DNA of 64,000 nucleotides from Agrocybe praecox (taxonomy: Eukaryota; Basidiomycota; Agaricomycetes; Agaricales; Agrocybaceae): the NCBI GenBank assembly GCA_964017145.1, contig OZ024850.1, forward strand, positions 1,279,618 through 1,343,617. The letters are read 5' to 3'. Of this stretch, positions 34,617 to 47,556 are shown in pieces. Within the stretch, counting starts at the first letter, position 1. Each line of letters starts with the position of its first letter. The position numbers and the translations under genes are program-made. The notes below the pieces were generated by a model that searched no databases, was not told the origin of the DNA, and saw only the letters and a list, made by a program, of their open reading frames with translations.

Positions 34617-37600
34617 GGTCCATTGTAGACCCTAGACTGTAGTCTGTAGACTGTAGACTGAAGACCGAAGTTTTGCTGCATTGTTTGCTATCAACCTCCA
34701 CAACACATAACAGACTGTTCAGCGCCACTGGCCAGGCGCCTGAGCGAGGGTCGGATGTCGGTAGATCACATACGGTGACATTGTTTTGATGCAATGCCTT
34801 GTTTGGCATCATCTTCCCAAAATCATAACAGACTGTTCAGGGAGGGTCCATAACTTGTAGTCAACGGAACCGCGAGAAGTCAACGTTAACCTCAGGTTGA
34901 CGACGAGTTGACGACGAGCGACCACAAAAAACTAGCGTAAGAATTCGATAAAAAGTATCATACAGTCCAGCCAGGGCAAGTTGGCATCTGCGAAGCCTTT
35001 TGGGCAGCCAGCTCTCTTTCTAACATATTGGAATTGAAAAAAATAATGTAATCTTTATTTATAAAAAAAAAAACCTCAACTGAACGTTTTGTACATGTTA
35101 ATTATAAGTTAAAGTCAAGCGTGGTAGCATAAATTACAGCAAGCTTTGGGCGACTTTAGTCGGCCCTTTACTAAATGTCCGCTGTGCATGTGACATCTTG
35201 AGACTTGCCAAATCAATCCCATACACTTCTTGCCAAATCGGTTCGCTAACGCATTGCGAAATCAATTCCAAACACTTCTTCAAATCAACTTAACATCCAC
35301 CAGTAATCTATTTTGGTCGTCAACCATCCTCTAGTTCTCCGGCTCTATGAAGAGCCGTTGCTAATATACAGACTGGTAATGGGGTGCTCACCGCCATGGA
35401 ACGATGGATGAATCATGAGTAATGAGTCAATGTTTGATGCTCAGGGCATAGTTATGTATGAAGAAATACAATATAAAGGAGCTTTCATAGAAAGAACTAT
35501 ATAGTTAAATGACTCAGACTGTTTTAGATTAGACAACTCTTGCAACTGACTCATAATTCCTATCCATAGAATACAAGGATGCGCTATTAAAACATGGATT
35601 TCGGAGCCAGTCCGAGTACAGCCCAGCCAGTTGAAGGCCTCACACAGCTTACCTAACGACATGATACGACAGGATAGCCCATTTCCTCAAGTTACACCAC
35701 GACATCCATCCTCCTGCTTGCCTCCTGCTCGCTTTTTGGGGAACTTTCCTCAAAGTACTGTCAACTACCGGCTCATAATCTGCAAGCTTTCAACATCTCA
35801 CTTACCCACAGTGGAACTTGGATGGCCAATTGGCGCTAAAATGACAACGAAGTATATGTTCGCTGTCGCTCGTCGTCTTGCGTTCGTCTTTCGTCGTCAA
35901 ACGTATCACAACCCATTTTCCTTCAATTATTGCCCATCTATCTAAGCTGGCTCAGGGGCCTTCAATTTGTGGGCATGGACTGCTCTCATTTTGAGGGAAC
36001 TTCCGTCAAAGTACCGTCTACGAGCTTTCACTGTCCTACTTGTCTTTGGTGGATCGCATTATCTGTTCACTGCCGCCCGTCGTCTTTCGTCGTCAAATGT
36101 TTTATAACCCACTTTTTTCAGTCACTGCTCATCTATGCGAGCTGGTTCAGGGACCCTCAACATGGATTCATGCATAGCTTACCTTGGACCCTCTCTCACG
36201 GCCAGATACTTAAAAAAGAAAGCTGCTAATCAGTAAGGATCTCCCGATCCGGCCGGGGGATTGCAAGTAATGGATCCGCGCAAATCCGAGGCGGTGTTTA
36301 CCAGTGATTGTCATGTTGAAGGCCAGGTGACTCGTTTTGTATGGCATGCTGCATGACCGTTAATTTCTTTCTAATATTTAATTTAAAGGGTTTAGCATAT
36401 TTTATCTAATCAAGCTTGCCAGTCTTATCCCAAGTATCTCAAGAAATGCGGCAGTGACCTATCACCTTAGGTTTGCCCTGTGACGCACCCGTCGGACCAC
36501 ACAAGCTACTGTTTCTCTAGTGGGACAGTGTCTTTTCATGTGCGTTTCACTCGCTTTCTGCGCCGATTATAGCGTGGTGTATGACCTTTTGCCGATTTAC
36601 TTCTCTTTAGATTGTCAAAACTCGACTTCAACGGAGGCCAACCAACGCAAATTGGACAATGGATTACGCTAGGAATGATATTGAGCGTGCAGAATCTCGC
36701 ACAGGTAAGCTCTTTTAGCTTGATATTTTCTCCTTGATATATGTTAAATGTAAACCCCATACATGAATTCTCGACTTAGCGCGAATCAGAGTCAAGAAAG
36801 CGTCTAATCAACAACCTTTCGTCACTGTCAACAATCTTGAGGATAGGGCCATTTTGGCGGAATCGTTCAACAATGAATTTGCGATAGGGAGCATGCAGGG
36901 ACCTGGCCATATGTTGAGCAACATATGGCAATACATCCGCTCGAAATTTGCGATGTTGGTACAGGCCGTTAGCCCAGCATGATGGAACTTCTTTAAAGAT
37001 GATTCAAATCCTTTTGGAGTGGGTGAGTCCATGATCCAGCTTGAGTTTACTCATTAACCATTTTTTAATTGTGAAGGACGAGAAAGAGTCGCAAATCATG
37101 ATTTTTTTCACAGTTTTATTTATCGCATATATGTCTTTTCTACTGCTTGAAATCCTTTTATTTCTTTACCGTGCTATTTATAATTTCAGCCTGCGAACTG
37201 GTCATATTCCATAACTTATGCGACACTCCTTCCTTCCTGAATACTTGGAACTCTTGCAGAATTACTCTTCAAATCCTTTTTCTTATTACCTTAATGCATT
37301 CATCAAACAATCCTGAGCTCTTACGGACATCAGGTCCGCGCCGCGACTGTGTCCATGGAAATGCTCAGTCCCTCAAATTCCTGAGACCTTTCTAATATTA
37401 CTTTCGCTGCAAGGGTGTACATCCGTTAATTTTTTTCACAAAAAAAAGTATAAACACAAAAATACGCGATTCAAACATTAAGTTTATTTTGTTTTTTGCC
37501 TTTAAAAATTACTATTTACACTCATTTATTTTCTAGAAAAAATAAAAACTGCGGTACTGAGAGTTGAAAGCAGTGCCGCCCCTGACTTCATTGCAAGTTG

Positions 37601-37701
37601 TAATTGATCTAGGATGCAAGGCATGCGCCTCGCTTCGCTCCGGCACTAAACATAAAGAAAGGTAGAGATGACACTGAAGCATGATAATATCTGGAAAATG
37701 A
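34617..37701. other. Spacer between the duplication copies, relic DNA
   Basis: About 3.1 kb with no intact gene. It holds: a GTAGACT-type microsatellite at about 34622-34665; a 17-bp direct repeat cataacagactgttcag at 34706-34722 and 34824-34840; short repeats of a ccaaatcaat...cacttcttc unit at 35208-35290; a degenerate tandem repeat of about 240 bp (35715-36170); an interrupted coding-like stretch at 36600-37030 (an exon reading KLDFNGGQPTQIGQWITL followed by a splice-like gtaagc, then broken frames) that I cannot assign; and AT-rich DNA up to the copy B edge. Confidence 0.6.
35715..36170. repeat. Degenerate tandem repeat, two units
   Basis: Two diverged units, roughly 35715-35965 and 35985-36170, share ggaactt.c.tcaaagtac.gtc near the start and cgtcgtctttcgtcgtcaaa, then ataaccca.tttt and ctggctcagggaccctcaa-like ends. 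They lie in the spacer between the duplicated blocks. Neither unit has an open frame. Confidence 0.55.
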
Positions 37702-38383
<682 letters not shown>

Positions 38384-38541
38384 GCAAATCCCTTTTAAAT
38401 GAAGTTTTATCTTTCTGTGCAAAATATTAGGAATAAGGATAATATTCGCATAAATTATAAGGTGCATATAGTAATTGCCGCAGATGGGTGATGTCTATCT
38501 ATGTGCTGACAAAAAAGAAGTAAAATCGAATCATATAGTTA

Positions 38542-39955
38542 TCAGTCGAGCGGCTCGTCGTCTAACCGTGAACGATTGTCTGTGTATGATGGAGGCAAAG
38601 GACTTGATCCATCGTTGGTGTAGAAGTCGTCCACGGTCAAAGGACGTAGATCAAAGCCCTAACGATTTACAAAACCTTAGATATAGGCAAGTTAAGCAAA
38701 ATCGCTGAGACATACCTCTAGTTGTCCTTTCACCAACGCCTCGTGGTTGTCGGATGTGCTGCGCATGAACTCACGCACAGGTACCATGGCGGCGTTTCGA
38801 CATAATTCTCGCAAGTCGGAACCTGATAACCCTTCTGCCTGTGCTGCTAAAGTTTGTATGTCGAAATCGGGAGCCACTTTAGTGTCTTTGAGCATCTGGT
38901 ATGCTTATCAGTAACTGATTGAGGCAAACGTGAATCAGCCATACCAAGGTAAGAATTCTGGTCCTTTGTTCCAGGTTTGGCAGATCCACGGCGAAGCGTT
39001 TGGGCATTCGACGTAAAATAGCAGAATCTATATCATTTGGGCGATTTGTTGCTCCAGAACTAAGATCCTGTCTGTACCCGACAACAATCCATCCCACAGC
39101 CTGTGCAAAGATAAAATAATGAGTTTCAACACTATCACAACGGTGAAAGACGGAACAAACGCCATGAATTCTGCTTTCATCATTCCGGTTACTTCGTGAT
39201 CACCCTTGGCGCGTTCTCTGAGGAAGGAGTCGATTTCGTCAATAAAGATGATGGAGGGCTGTGCTTTACGCGTGAGACTGAAAAGACCAGCCACCAGCTT
39301 GTTTGACTCGCCATACCACTTGTTGGTGAGAACAGAAGCTGCTATGTTGATGAAGGTTGCTCCAGACTCCTTAGCTGACGCTTTCGCCAACATGGTCTTT
39401 CCGCACCCAGGAGGGGGTAAATCACGGATTCTCTGAGTGACGACACGACGGGATCCAAACCGCCAATATCTAAAAAAATCACAGTTAATTGGAACGCAAT
39501 AAGCGTTTGGCTAACACTTACCAGGATATGTGATTGCATCCCTATTTCCAGATAAGCAGTAGCATAGGAACTTCCGTATCGCACGTATGTTCGTACTCAT
39601 CAAGCTTTAGTTCGTGGTAACCAAGACGTTTCAATGCTTCCAATTGTTTTGCCTTGACTATGGCATCTGTCTCGTCTCCAGTTACCGAGTCTAAAACCCA
39701 CTTCATGCGTCATCGCGTCAGAGAACGTCGTCCATGACCGTCGAAAGAGCTATAAACTCTTACCCGGAGGGTATAATATAAAGCTGCCTTGCAGAGCACG
39801 CTCAATGAATTTTCCATGTAACTCTGAGGAAACTGCCCACCTGGGACGCAAGGAAAAGTGCGACTGTCGGCCACGGTTAGCTTCGACGTCTCGCTAGCAC
39901 CGAATTGCCAGGACATACCTTCTAAAGCTGCTCGTTTCGCCCCTGAAGAAACCAT
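38542..39955 (-). pseudogene. MSP1, copy B (disabled)
   Basis: Copy of the gene at 22598-24125. About 76 bp are missing just before Walker A (39417-39418), so the [10 protein letters not shown] strand is lost and the frame shifts. About 60 bp covering the [10 protein letters not shown] exon are missing near 39535. One base is lost in the VLGATNRP stretch near 39058. The ATG at 39953-39955 and the C-terminal exons are otherwise well preserved, including [15 protein letters not shown]. It cannot make a working ATPase. Confidence 0.87.
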
Positions 39956-41059
39956 ATTGAGTTATGGTACTTGAGATTGTAGTATAGGAATATAGTGCTG
40001 CCGACTAGATTTGTGTTGTTGGTATCAGAGCAGAAGAAGCAAAACGAAGGAACGCCGACGTCGGGAGACTTGTGTCGCGGTGTAGTGGCAGTCCGGGGCA
40101 GCCAGTGAATTTTCGTCGAGACTCGACTCCGGCGGACCGGCTCGGGCCTCGGCTGCATAAGAATGAATCACATGACCGGAAAGAAATGCCTTGAACTTGT
40201 GTTACTTGTCCTTATCGTGAGTCACCTCCACGGTTCATTCAGAGATGGTGCGCTGAGTTGTGCTACTCGTACGCCCCATTATGATAGACCAATACACCCC
40301 TCACATACATATATATCTGACATCTGTTCACGGACTTTTTTCCACCTTCAAGTTCGAGTGGGGGACCTTCAGCCGAACTACAATTCGAAAGTTAATTTGT
40401 TCGATAGTCTAATGTTAACAAGCTCTACTACAGATGATGCTGATAAAGGCGACCAGCTCCCGCTGTGCTGTGATGTGTAAAAACTCCTAACTCCAGGACA
40501 TCCCCGTGTTGATAGGATAATTCGGTGCGTTCTTGATTTGCAGAAATTATTTCAAGTTCAAGGGTTACGGACTCTCTTAACCTGTAGGACAGAAGGAATT
40601 CGACAGCATTATTTGTACACAAACACCGATACACACGTTGGCTGAGTGTAATTACAGATATATATAACATGTGCATGGGAGTCCAACTGTACAGAACGCA
40701 GACGCATTCTGTGAAATCCCGTATAATTTGGAATCCAAGATTCGACATTAGCTTCTAATCATCGTTCGGGGTAAAAGATGGACCCCAACCATATACTTTT
40801 CAAGAAGGCATCATTCATCCCAAACATGAAAATCAAAGCTATATACGCTTGGTCGCTAAGAGAGAGTAAATGCGTCAAGCTATATTGAATAGGCCGTTGA
40901 CAACTTCACTAGATATAAAGAATATACTATAGAAATAAAACAAGAGGAAACAAGATGAAGAAAAAATAATCTTGGTACGATTACGAGGAGGGAACGTTGA
41001 TATATATCACTAAAAATTATACGAGGTGAAATAAATCTAGTCCTCGAATGACCCACGAA
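39956..41059. other. MSP1-copy upstream region, no supported gene
   Basis: Counterpart of 24126-25339 with many substitutions and indels, including a shorter 40750-40830 stretch. No frame is shared with copy A. Confidence 0.5.
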
Positions 41060-41676
41060 TTAGATCAGATTGTCGTTTCCCTCAGGAGCCAACCGTTTGG
41101 GAATTCTGGTATTCGCCGAGAAGCGATAAGAAGATTGGTTGCCGGCGGTAGGTGCTGTTATCTTCGACTTGTATGTGATTTCAGCGTGAAGAGGCCCACG
41201 ATAATCAGTTACAGTATCTTTCCCACTAGATATGGCACTGGAAAAATATGTGCGAAACCTATGCCAGAATCCCAGGGACACTCTGTCGAGAACGGCAGAT
41301 GCGACCTGATAACCGAAACCTCGCCGTGCGCGGTGGGAAGAAACGCAAAATATAGGCTGGAAAGTGGAGTTGGCCGCGCTGATCGACACCTCTCTGATAC
41401 AGTATCGAATATGCTTGATAAGAAGGAAAGATGCGCATAGCACTGAGGGAGGTGTGATTTAGACCATGTAATCCGGCGCTGTCTAGTGGTATATCACTTA
41501 CTCAACAGGATTGCAAAGGATTTTATGATGTAGTAGCGGCCCATGGCTTGTTCGTTACTTTCCGCCAATTGGCTATTACTTGTAGTCAAAGCGGGAAACC
41601 GCAAACTACAGGCTTTGACAACGAGGGTGAATTGCACGACAACATTAGCAGGCTGGATAGGCAAGATCAGCAACAT
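41060..41676 (-). CDS. Small single-pass membrane protein 1, copy B (unknown family)
   Basis: Copy of 25340-25958. The first ATG of copy A has become ATA here, so translation should begin at the next Met (MLLILPIQPANVV). Splice sites are kept (TTGA|GTAAGT and CCTCAG|TG) with the intron in the membrane span FAILLMLCASFLLIKHI. The tail keeps SSHRARRGFGYQVAS, PLHAEITYKSKIT and PTAGNQ exactly or nearly so, while other residues differ widely. All length differences from A inside the coding part are multiples of three. Function unknown. Confidence 0.68.
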
Positions 41677-43670
41677 TATGTGCTATCTAGAACATGACAG
41701 ATCTGTGTGTTAAGAGAAGTAGATACGCACAGTGTGGAAGGACTCACTAGAGAGGACTCCCTTGATACAAAACACTGGGCGGGGAGGATGGGTGGATAGG
41801 CTGGGTATTTCTGAGGATTGGAAAGCAATTTCCACCAAGCGGCGAGTTTATAACCTCCTAGAATATTTTAATCACTTTATTAGGATACTTAGTTTCTGGG
41901 TTTGGTTGTGTCTGGTGGTGAAGCGCAGGACGTGTCTACCCGAGCCCCCCGAGTCGGTATCACAGGCAGTGATATGGACCCACATACACCTACTGTTTGA
42001 AGTAGATTCGAACGTAAGGAATGTTCAAGGGAGAAGAAAAAGCTATCTGCATCGGGGTAAAAGTATTCTGTTTCGTATACTACAGTATTATGTGCCGAAA
42101 ACACGCGCATTGCATGCGCCCGAATCCTGGATGGAGGCGGGTATCTTGATGCGCTTAAAATCCGTGGGAAAATGTTCGGCGCTTTATCATTTAAACCCAT
42201 TTGGCCACACTGGGCAAGTTGACTGTGTTCACGTCGCACGATGTGAACAATGAATGCTTTCCGACTATCCAAGCTCGCTGGGTTAGAATCCTGATGCGTC
42301 TACGGCCCTAATTATAGCTCGACTAAATCAATACTCGCCCCGGATTACAGCTTAGCAAATCATACCACGAGAAGCTGCCAGTACGTCTGCTTCTCTCGAG
42401 TCTCCATCATAAGTGTTTCTCCCACATCATAGAGTACTAAGAGGTAAGTGGAGCTAGAAGATAGTGTGGGTATATACGCTTCTATTGTATTTAAAGATAC
42501 AAGGTCCGGGTCCATGACACGGTTACGATGAAGGAGGTCCTGTAAACAGAAGGCGAACCAGACGATCCACACACGATCGGCAGCTCTATAAGCAGTAATT
42601 TCCCCGTGTATATAGGCTAATTTTATGACTTCACTGTGTAATCTACATTAGCTAAGTTTTCTTTGCGATCCGGTTATTTGACATCTTCTACAAACGTAGT
42701 AGGGTGATGGACAACTGACAATTCACACTACGTGCTAGTTTTCTTGAAACTGAAAACTGTTGTCAAGGTGGAGCAAACCCACGTCCCGTTAACGGGACCT
42801 GTCAATGAATACGAATTAATAGAGAAAAGGTAGGGAAGCAGTTGAATGCCCATCGTGCGTGCCGTTCGCAGAGAGTTCTTGTTAGCTTTGTCACGCGGAC
42901 GATCATATTATCTAAATATAGAAGAAGAATAACAAAGACTTTGGGCTAAGGCTAAGGTGTAGTCGTAATAACCTTAGTGGGTTGGACAGAGAACATAGAT
43001 TAAAGAACTCAGGATAATGCTAGGCATCCGTTATAGTGAGTACATAAGTACCAAAATATGAGTTGGAGTGACTTTACACAAACTGTATGATGTGTATATA
43101 TTTTATTTTGTGGAATGCAATGACCAAAAACACGGAGCCGTGTATTCTCAGAGACACAGGAGCGAGGGTCCAAAGATCTTCACTGAGAACCCTTGACGAA
43201 TATTTTTTTTTCGGAGAGAGATCAAAAGTTCTGAATATTGACCAACAGCCGGGGGAGAAATAACGCCGAAGGTTTTGTATCTTCTTTACTCGGAGTCGAC
43301 TATGTAACGTACAGATCCACGAGACTGTACATACTCTATATTCTGCGCAGGAAGAAGTAAGAAGGGACACCAGTTCCATATTCTTGCGTAAGGTACAAAA
43401 ATCATCAAAATGTGCTATTATATATTACAAATCTATACAACTTGAAGGAAGGCTCGACGGAAAAATAAAGAGGGACGGGATCATGAGTACATAAATATCC
43501 AATGAACGTAAAGAGCGTGCAGCAACGAGGCTATCATAGTAGAGATCGTGTATGCAAAATGACAGGAGAATCAAGCGGATCATCTTCTGATTTTGCAGCT
43601 TGGTGAGGGCAAACTCATTATGCTTCGGACACAGACGAAGCGAAGAAATGTTATAGTGGGGTGTTGCGCA
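41677..43670. other. Intergenic between the small membrane protein genes (copy B)
   Basis: Counterpart of 25959-28097. A plus frame of 173 codons at 41732-42253 has no partner in copy A and is most likely chance. The palindrome of copy A is present with one mismatch near 42780-42800. Confidence 0.5.
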
Positions 43671-44187
43671 TTAGGCAACGGATAAGGACCCAATATTTGG
43701 CCGAATTCCTGCGGTGGGCAGTGTGAGCTTGGACTTTGTGACGTGAATTCTTGCAGGAAGGGGTATATCGGCCAATGGGATTTGTGTCCTGCTGTCCCGA
43801 GGAATCAAAGGGACGTCGAGAGAGGATGATGTAGGTGTTCGGCGTAAAGGGATCCACTTGCGCAATTTCTTGTTGAGATCTCTTTCCGTAGAAGCTGTGA
43901 CTGGTATAGAGAGAGGGTCGTACAGTCGACGAGGTTCCGCAAACAATGGAGGTGCTTCAGAAGGCGTTCGTGGCTTGCACGTGCAGTAAAGATGGAGAGC
44001 AACAAAAAGCATTATGAAGAGAACTAGTAACAGAGAAATCATCAAATCAGCGTAATGGTAAAAGCGAGTAGGACTCTTATGACTTACCGATACCAATGAC
44101 TATGGACCTAACAACCCAGTGACTGACTCCTGAGTGGGTCGTCTGGGAATCATCTCTTTCCGAAATTGAATGTGAAAGTACGCTCAT
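43671..44187 (-). CDS. Small single-pass membrane protein 2, copy B (unknown family)
   Basis: Copy of 28098-28613 with the same length. Exon 1 reads MSVLSHSISERDDSQTTHSG to VVRSIVIGI; the donor is a perfect GTAAGT and the acceptor gttactag; exon 2 begins VLFIMLFVALHLYCTCK. CKPRTPSEAPPLF and LPARIHVTKSKLTLP are identical to copy A, whereas the middle part varies. Single membrane span with a basic, Pro/Ser-rich tail. Topology and location are inferred only. Divergent from the broken ALG11 copy. Confidence 0.7.
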
Positions 44188-44748
44188 CGAAAAGAAAAGG
44201 TGTTGCGGCAAGAAAGGAGGGTATAGATGCAGAAAAGGGGATGCTTCGAATTGCAGATGGGTGAAAAAGAACCCCTGGTAATATTGAGGCTTGTACGGGG
44301 TAGGTTGTGAGTTGCAATGTATAGAACAGGTCCAATATATAGTCGCCGGTGATTCAACTTAAACTGGATCCTGATTTTGTACTGTACAGCCTGGGCCTGG
44401 CACCGGTAACTTTTACTTACATTGAGATTAAGTGCTGGCTGATCCAAGGCTGATCGTAGATCCCTATTGAGTCGCTTATGTCCGGATAGATCACGAGAGC
44501 TTACGGGTATGCATTGCAACCTATTGTACCATACCGCGTAACCCAACTCCCAAACCGTTTATGACAGACAGTGCTTGAGCATGTCCGACGGCGAAGGCAC
44601 TTAAGCATTATATGATCATGATCTATTTTTAAATTATAAATTATTTTCATACTGTCCTGACTCTGAGTGCGTTAATAATTAAACTCACGTGACAACCACG
44701 TCCTTTCAAGAAGTCAGGATTATCGTCGTCCTAAGACGAACAATTCAA
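44188..44748. other. Divergent promoter region, copy B
   Basis: Counterpart of 28614-29218, diverged and with indels. Nothing further recognised. Confidence 0.45.
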
Positions 44749-47556
44749 ATGCACTTCACGGACTTCGCATCACCAGAAATTGCTGGAGTCTTACTATTTC
44801 CATTAATCACTCTACCTTTTGGCGTGTACACAATCTTGCTCATAGTTCGTTTGCGTCTACGTTCGGCAAACCACAAACATCGCACAGCATTATTCAAGGA
44901 ACTTGGTTATGAGTCCGGGGATGAGAATAAAAAACGCATTGTAGGATTTTTTCATCCATATTGGTAAGAATTTATATGCTTTTCTGTCATATTACGACCT
45001 AATTCTGCTTGAAACATGAAACAGTAATGCCGGTGGGGGTGGAGAACGTGTCTTGTGGACCGCTATAGCTGCTATGCAGCGGACAGAGCCAGACATTCTC
45101 AGTGTCGTGTACAGTGGAGATACAGATGCCACGAAAGAAGAAATTATTGCCAAAGTCAAAGTGAGGATCTAATGAACCTTGCTTGGGTATGTAAATCACT
45201 GAGGCTCTGTATGTTATAAGGCTCGATTTGACATTGCCTTGGACGCAAGATTGCTCCATTTTGTATATCTGCAATCGCGCTATCTCGTGGAAGATTCGAC
45301 CTGGCGCCGGTTCACTCTGCTTGGCCAAAGTTTAGGTTCCATATATCTTGCTTGGGAGGCCATGTCACAACTTGTACCTGACCTATATATTGGTGAGTTT
45401 CTGTATCACACCCCAGAAATGCATATGAACTTTTGATTGTAGATACCATGGGTTACGCATTTACTTTTCATGTGGTTTCGATTTTAGGACGCGTACCAAT
45501 TGGAGCTTATGTGCATTATCCAACCATCAGTACAGATATGCTGGCAAGAGTAAAATCCCGCACTGAGTGGCATACGAATCAGACTGACGTATCGCCTTCG
45601 GCAATCTTGAGCTCTTTCAAGCTTTTGTATGTTTTACGACTTTCAGTAGCTGCTGACCAACGTTTTGACACATCCAACCCCAGGTATTATCGTCTTTTTA
45701 TGTATTACTATAGTTTATCCTTACGGACGGCGAATTTCTTGATGGTCAATTCCTCCTGGACGAAAAATCACATTGACTCCATTTTGCGGCACTCCGACAC
45801 GCTATTGGACACACTGCACTGGATCCCGCCAATGAATTTGGTACGGTTCTTCACGTCACGAAATGCTCCAGATACTGCAAGGATTGTTTATCCACCTTGT
45901 GACACCCGCGAAATGGCCCAATATCCTCTAACACCTCGGAAACGAGTTGTTTTGAGTGTAGCCCAGTTCAGGTCAGACATATGCCCATGATGCTTGGATC
46001 TTATTGATCAATAGTACAGGCCGGAAAAGGACCACCGCGCTCAGTTGTATGCTTTTCATAAACTCTTGCAAATGCATCCGGAATTTGCGCGGAACGACGA
46101 CAAACATGTCAAGTTAGTGCTTGTTGGTGGGAGTCGCAACGAAGGGGATGCTCTTCGTATCCTGGAACTCCGGAAACTGGCGAAAAGCCTTGAAATAGAG
46201 GTTCTTGTTCTCTCTTTAGTATTTCTAAGGCAGTACGCTAATTTCCAACCTTTCCCTCCAGGCACATGTCGAATTCGTTGTCAACGCCTCGTACCCTGAT
46301 GTTCTTGATTGGCTCTCCAAAGCAAGCATCGGACTTAGCACAATGGTTGACGAGCATTTCGGAATAAATGTGGTCGAGTTTATGGTTAGAAACACTATTA
46401 AATGAATTATCCTTGACTTGTCCCCATTATAGGCAGCTGGTGTGATCCCCGTTGCACATGCATCTGGGGGCCCTCTGAAGGATATTGTTGTCCCGTTCAA
46501 TGGAGAACGTACAGGTAAAATCAATCTTCTCCCGAGGGATATATTTGATTCATTTCATTTTCTTTGATCCATAGGATACCACGCACAGTCCACCGAGGAA
46601 TTTGCAACAGCAATGGAGACTAGCGGACGCCCTCGGCGTCATATGGCTTGCTGGCCCAATAGTTGTAAGTATATATATCCTTATTGAGACTACATGCGAA
46701 CAAGAGAATTAGGAAAATCTGAGAATTCATCTGATTCTGCACAGATTCTTTATGTATGTAAATTTTTAAAAAATCTTCAACTATGCGCCGCGGCACGGTG
46801 GAAAGATACTATAAAACTTTAAAAGTCACCCCGACGCAATGTCTGCACAAGTCATGGAATACATTGTCAAAAAATATATGCCAAATTATCCAACAATTCC
46901 GTTGTAACGAGAGATAGTGGTGGTCCTCAATTCTCTCTTTTTTTTCTTTTTTTTTTTTGGTGGAACGTTTGCGTTTCTCCAGTAAGTGGGAGCTGTCAGC
47001 GGAGGCGGGAGCTGTCCGAAAATGTGAAAGATAGCGGTAGAAATTTGGAGGATATGAACAGGAGCCGTGTAAAGCATGGAACCAAGGTCTAACGCACAAA
47101 GCAGCCGCAGCAGCATACATTCATTCGAGACTACATTAGAGAGGTCAAGTAGAAGTTGGACAATCCAACATCGAAACTTCAAAAAGCGGCGTCTGAAAGG
47201 CTAAAGCGGCAAGCCAGCCGGGAGCAGCTTGTCTACAGCACTCAAACCAAATATAAACAAAGGCAGAAAACTCTCGAATTATCAGGGTGAGAAGGGTCAG
47301 TAAGAGCTTGGCATCGACATCTAGAGCAAATACAAACAAAGGCAGAAAATTAGTAAGCAAAGTTTCCTTATCAGGGTATTTTAGAGGGTGGGGAACCTTA
47401 CTGTTACACAGCAAGCCAATAGTTCTTTCACTTTCGCCAGAAGAGGAGCTAGCCATGCGGTGGAGAGCCCGTGCTTGGGCAGTTCAACGTTTCTCAGAGG
47501 AAGAATTCGAAAGAGGATGGACTCAAAGTGGCTGGCGCTCTTGGTTACCCCAGTAA
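44749..47556 (+). pseudogene. ALG11, copy B, interrupted by an 800-bp insertion
   Basis: Exons match copy A closely ([39 protein letters not shown]). The N-terminus differs (MHFTDFASPEIAG), with another in-frame ATG at 44689. In the last exon, after ATAMET, an insertion at 46621-47420 brings a stop at 46685-46687. The final [12 protein letters not shown]... stretch of about 43 residues is stranded at 47425-47556. The truncated protein would keep the donor-site Glu but lose the C-terminal helices that close the GT-B fold. Whether it retains any activity is unknown; I call it a pseudogene because copy A is intact. Confidence 0.8.
46621..47420. other. 800-bp insertion in ALG11 copy B
   Basis: Copy A reads straight through the site, so the borders are exact to within a base or two. 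No target duplication or long inverted repeat is seen. A 10-bp inverted pair (TGGCTTGCTG at 46644, CAGCAAGCCA at 47409) and a 9-bp direct pair (CCAATAGTT at 46656 and 47416) lie near the ends. The first 44 bases read LADALGVIWLAGPIV in frame 2 and stop at a perfect gtaagt donor, like a piece of an exon of a membrane transporter. Two copies of an AAACAAAGGCAGAAAA-containing unit about 78 bp apart lie at 47249-47350, and a T-rich run at 46940-46960. Confidence 0.7.

Noticed and set aside
36600..37030. Cytochrome P450 or similar enzyme in the spacer
   Set aside because: Only one exon-like stretch and a splice-like site are seen; downstream frames are full of stops and no P450 motif (heme Cys region, ExxR) is visible.
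41732..42253. Plus-strand open frame of 173 codons in block B
   Set aside because: The matching DNA in block A is interrupted after 65 codons with indels not divisible by three, so no coding selection is visible.
46621..47420. The ALG11-B insertion as a new intron that restores the gene
   Set aside because: The gtaagt donor at about 46665 joined to the cacag acceptor near 47411 leads to a TAG stop at once; no donor/acceptor pair that I could find restores frame.
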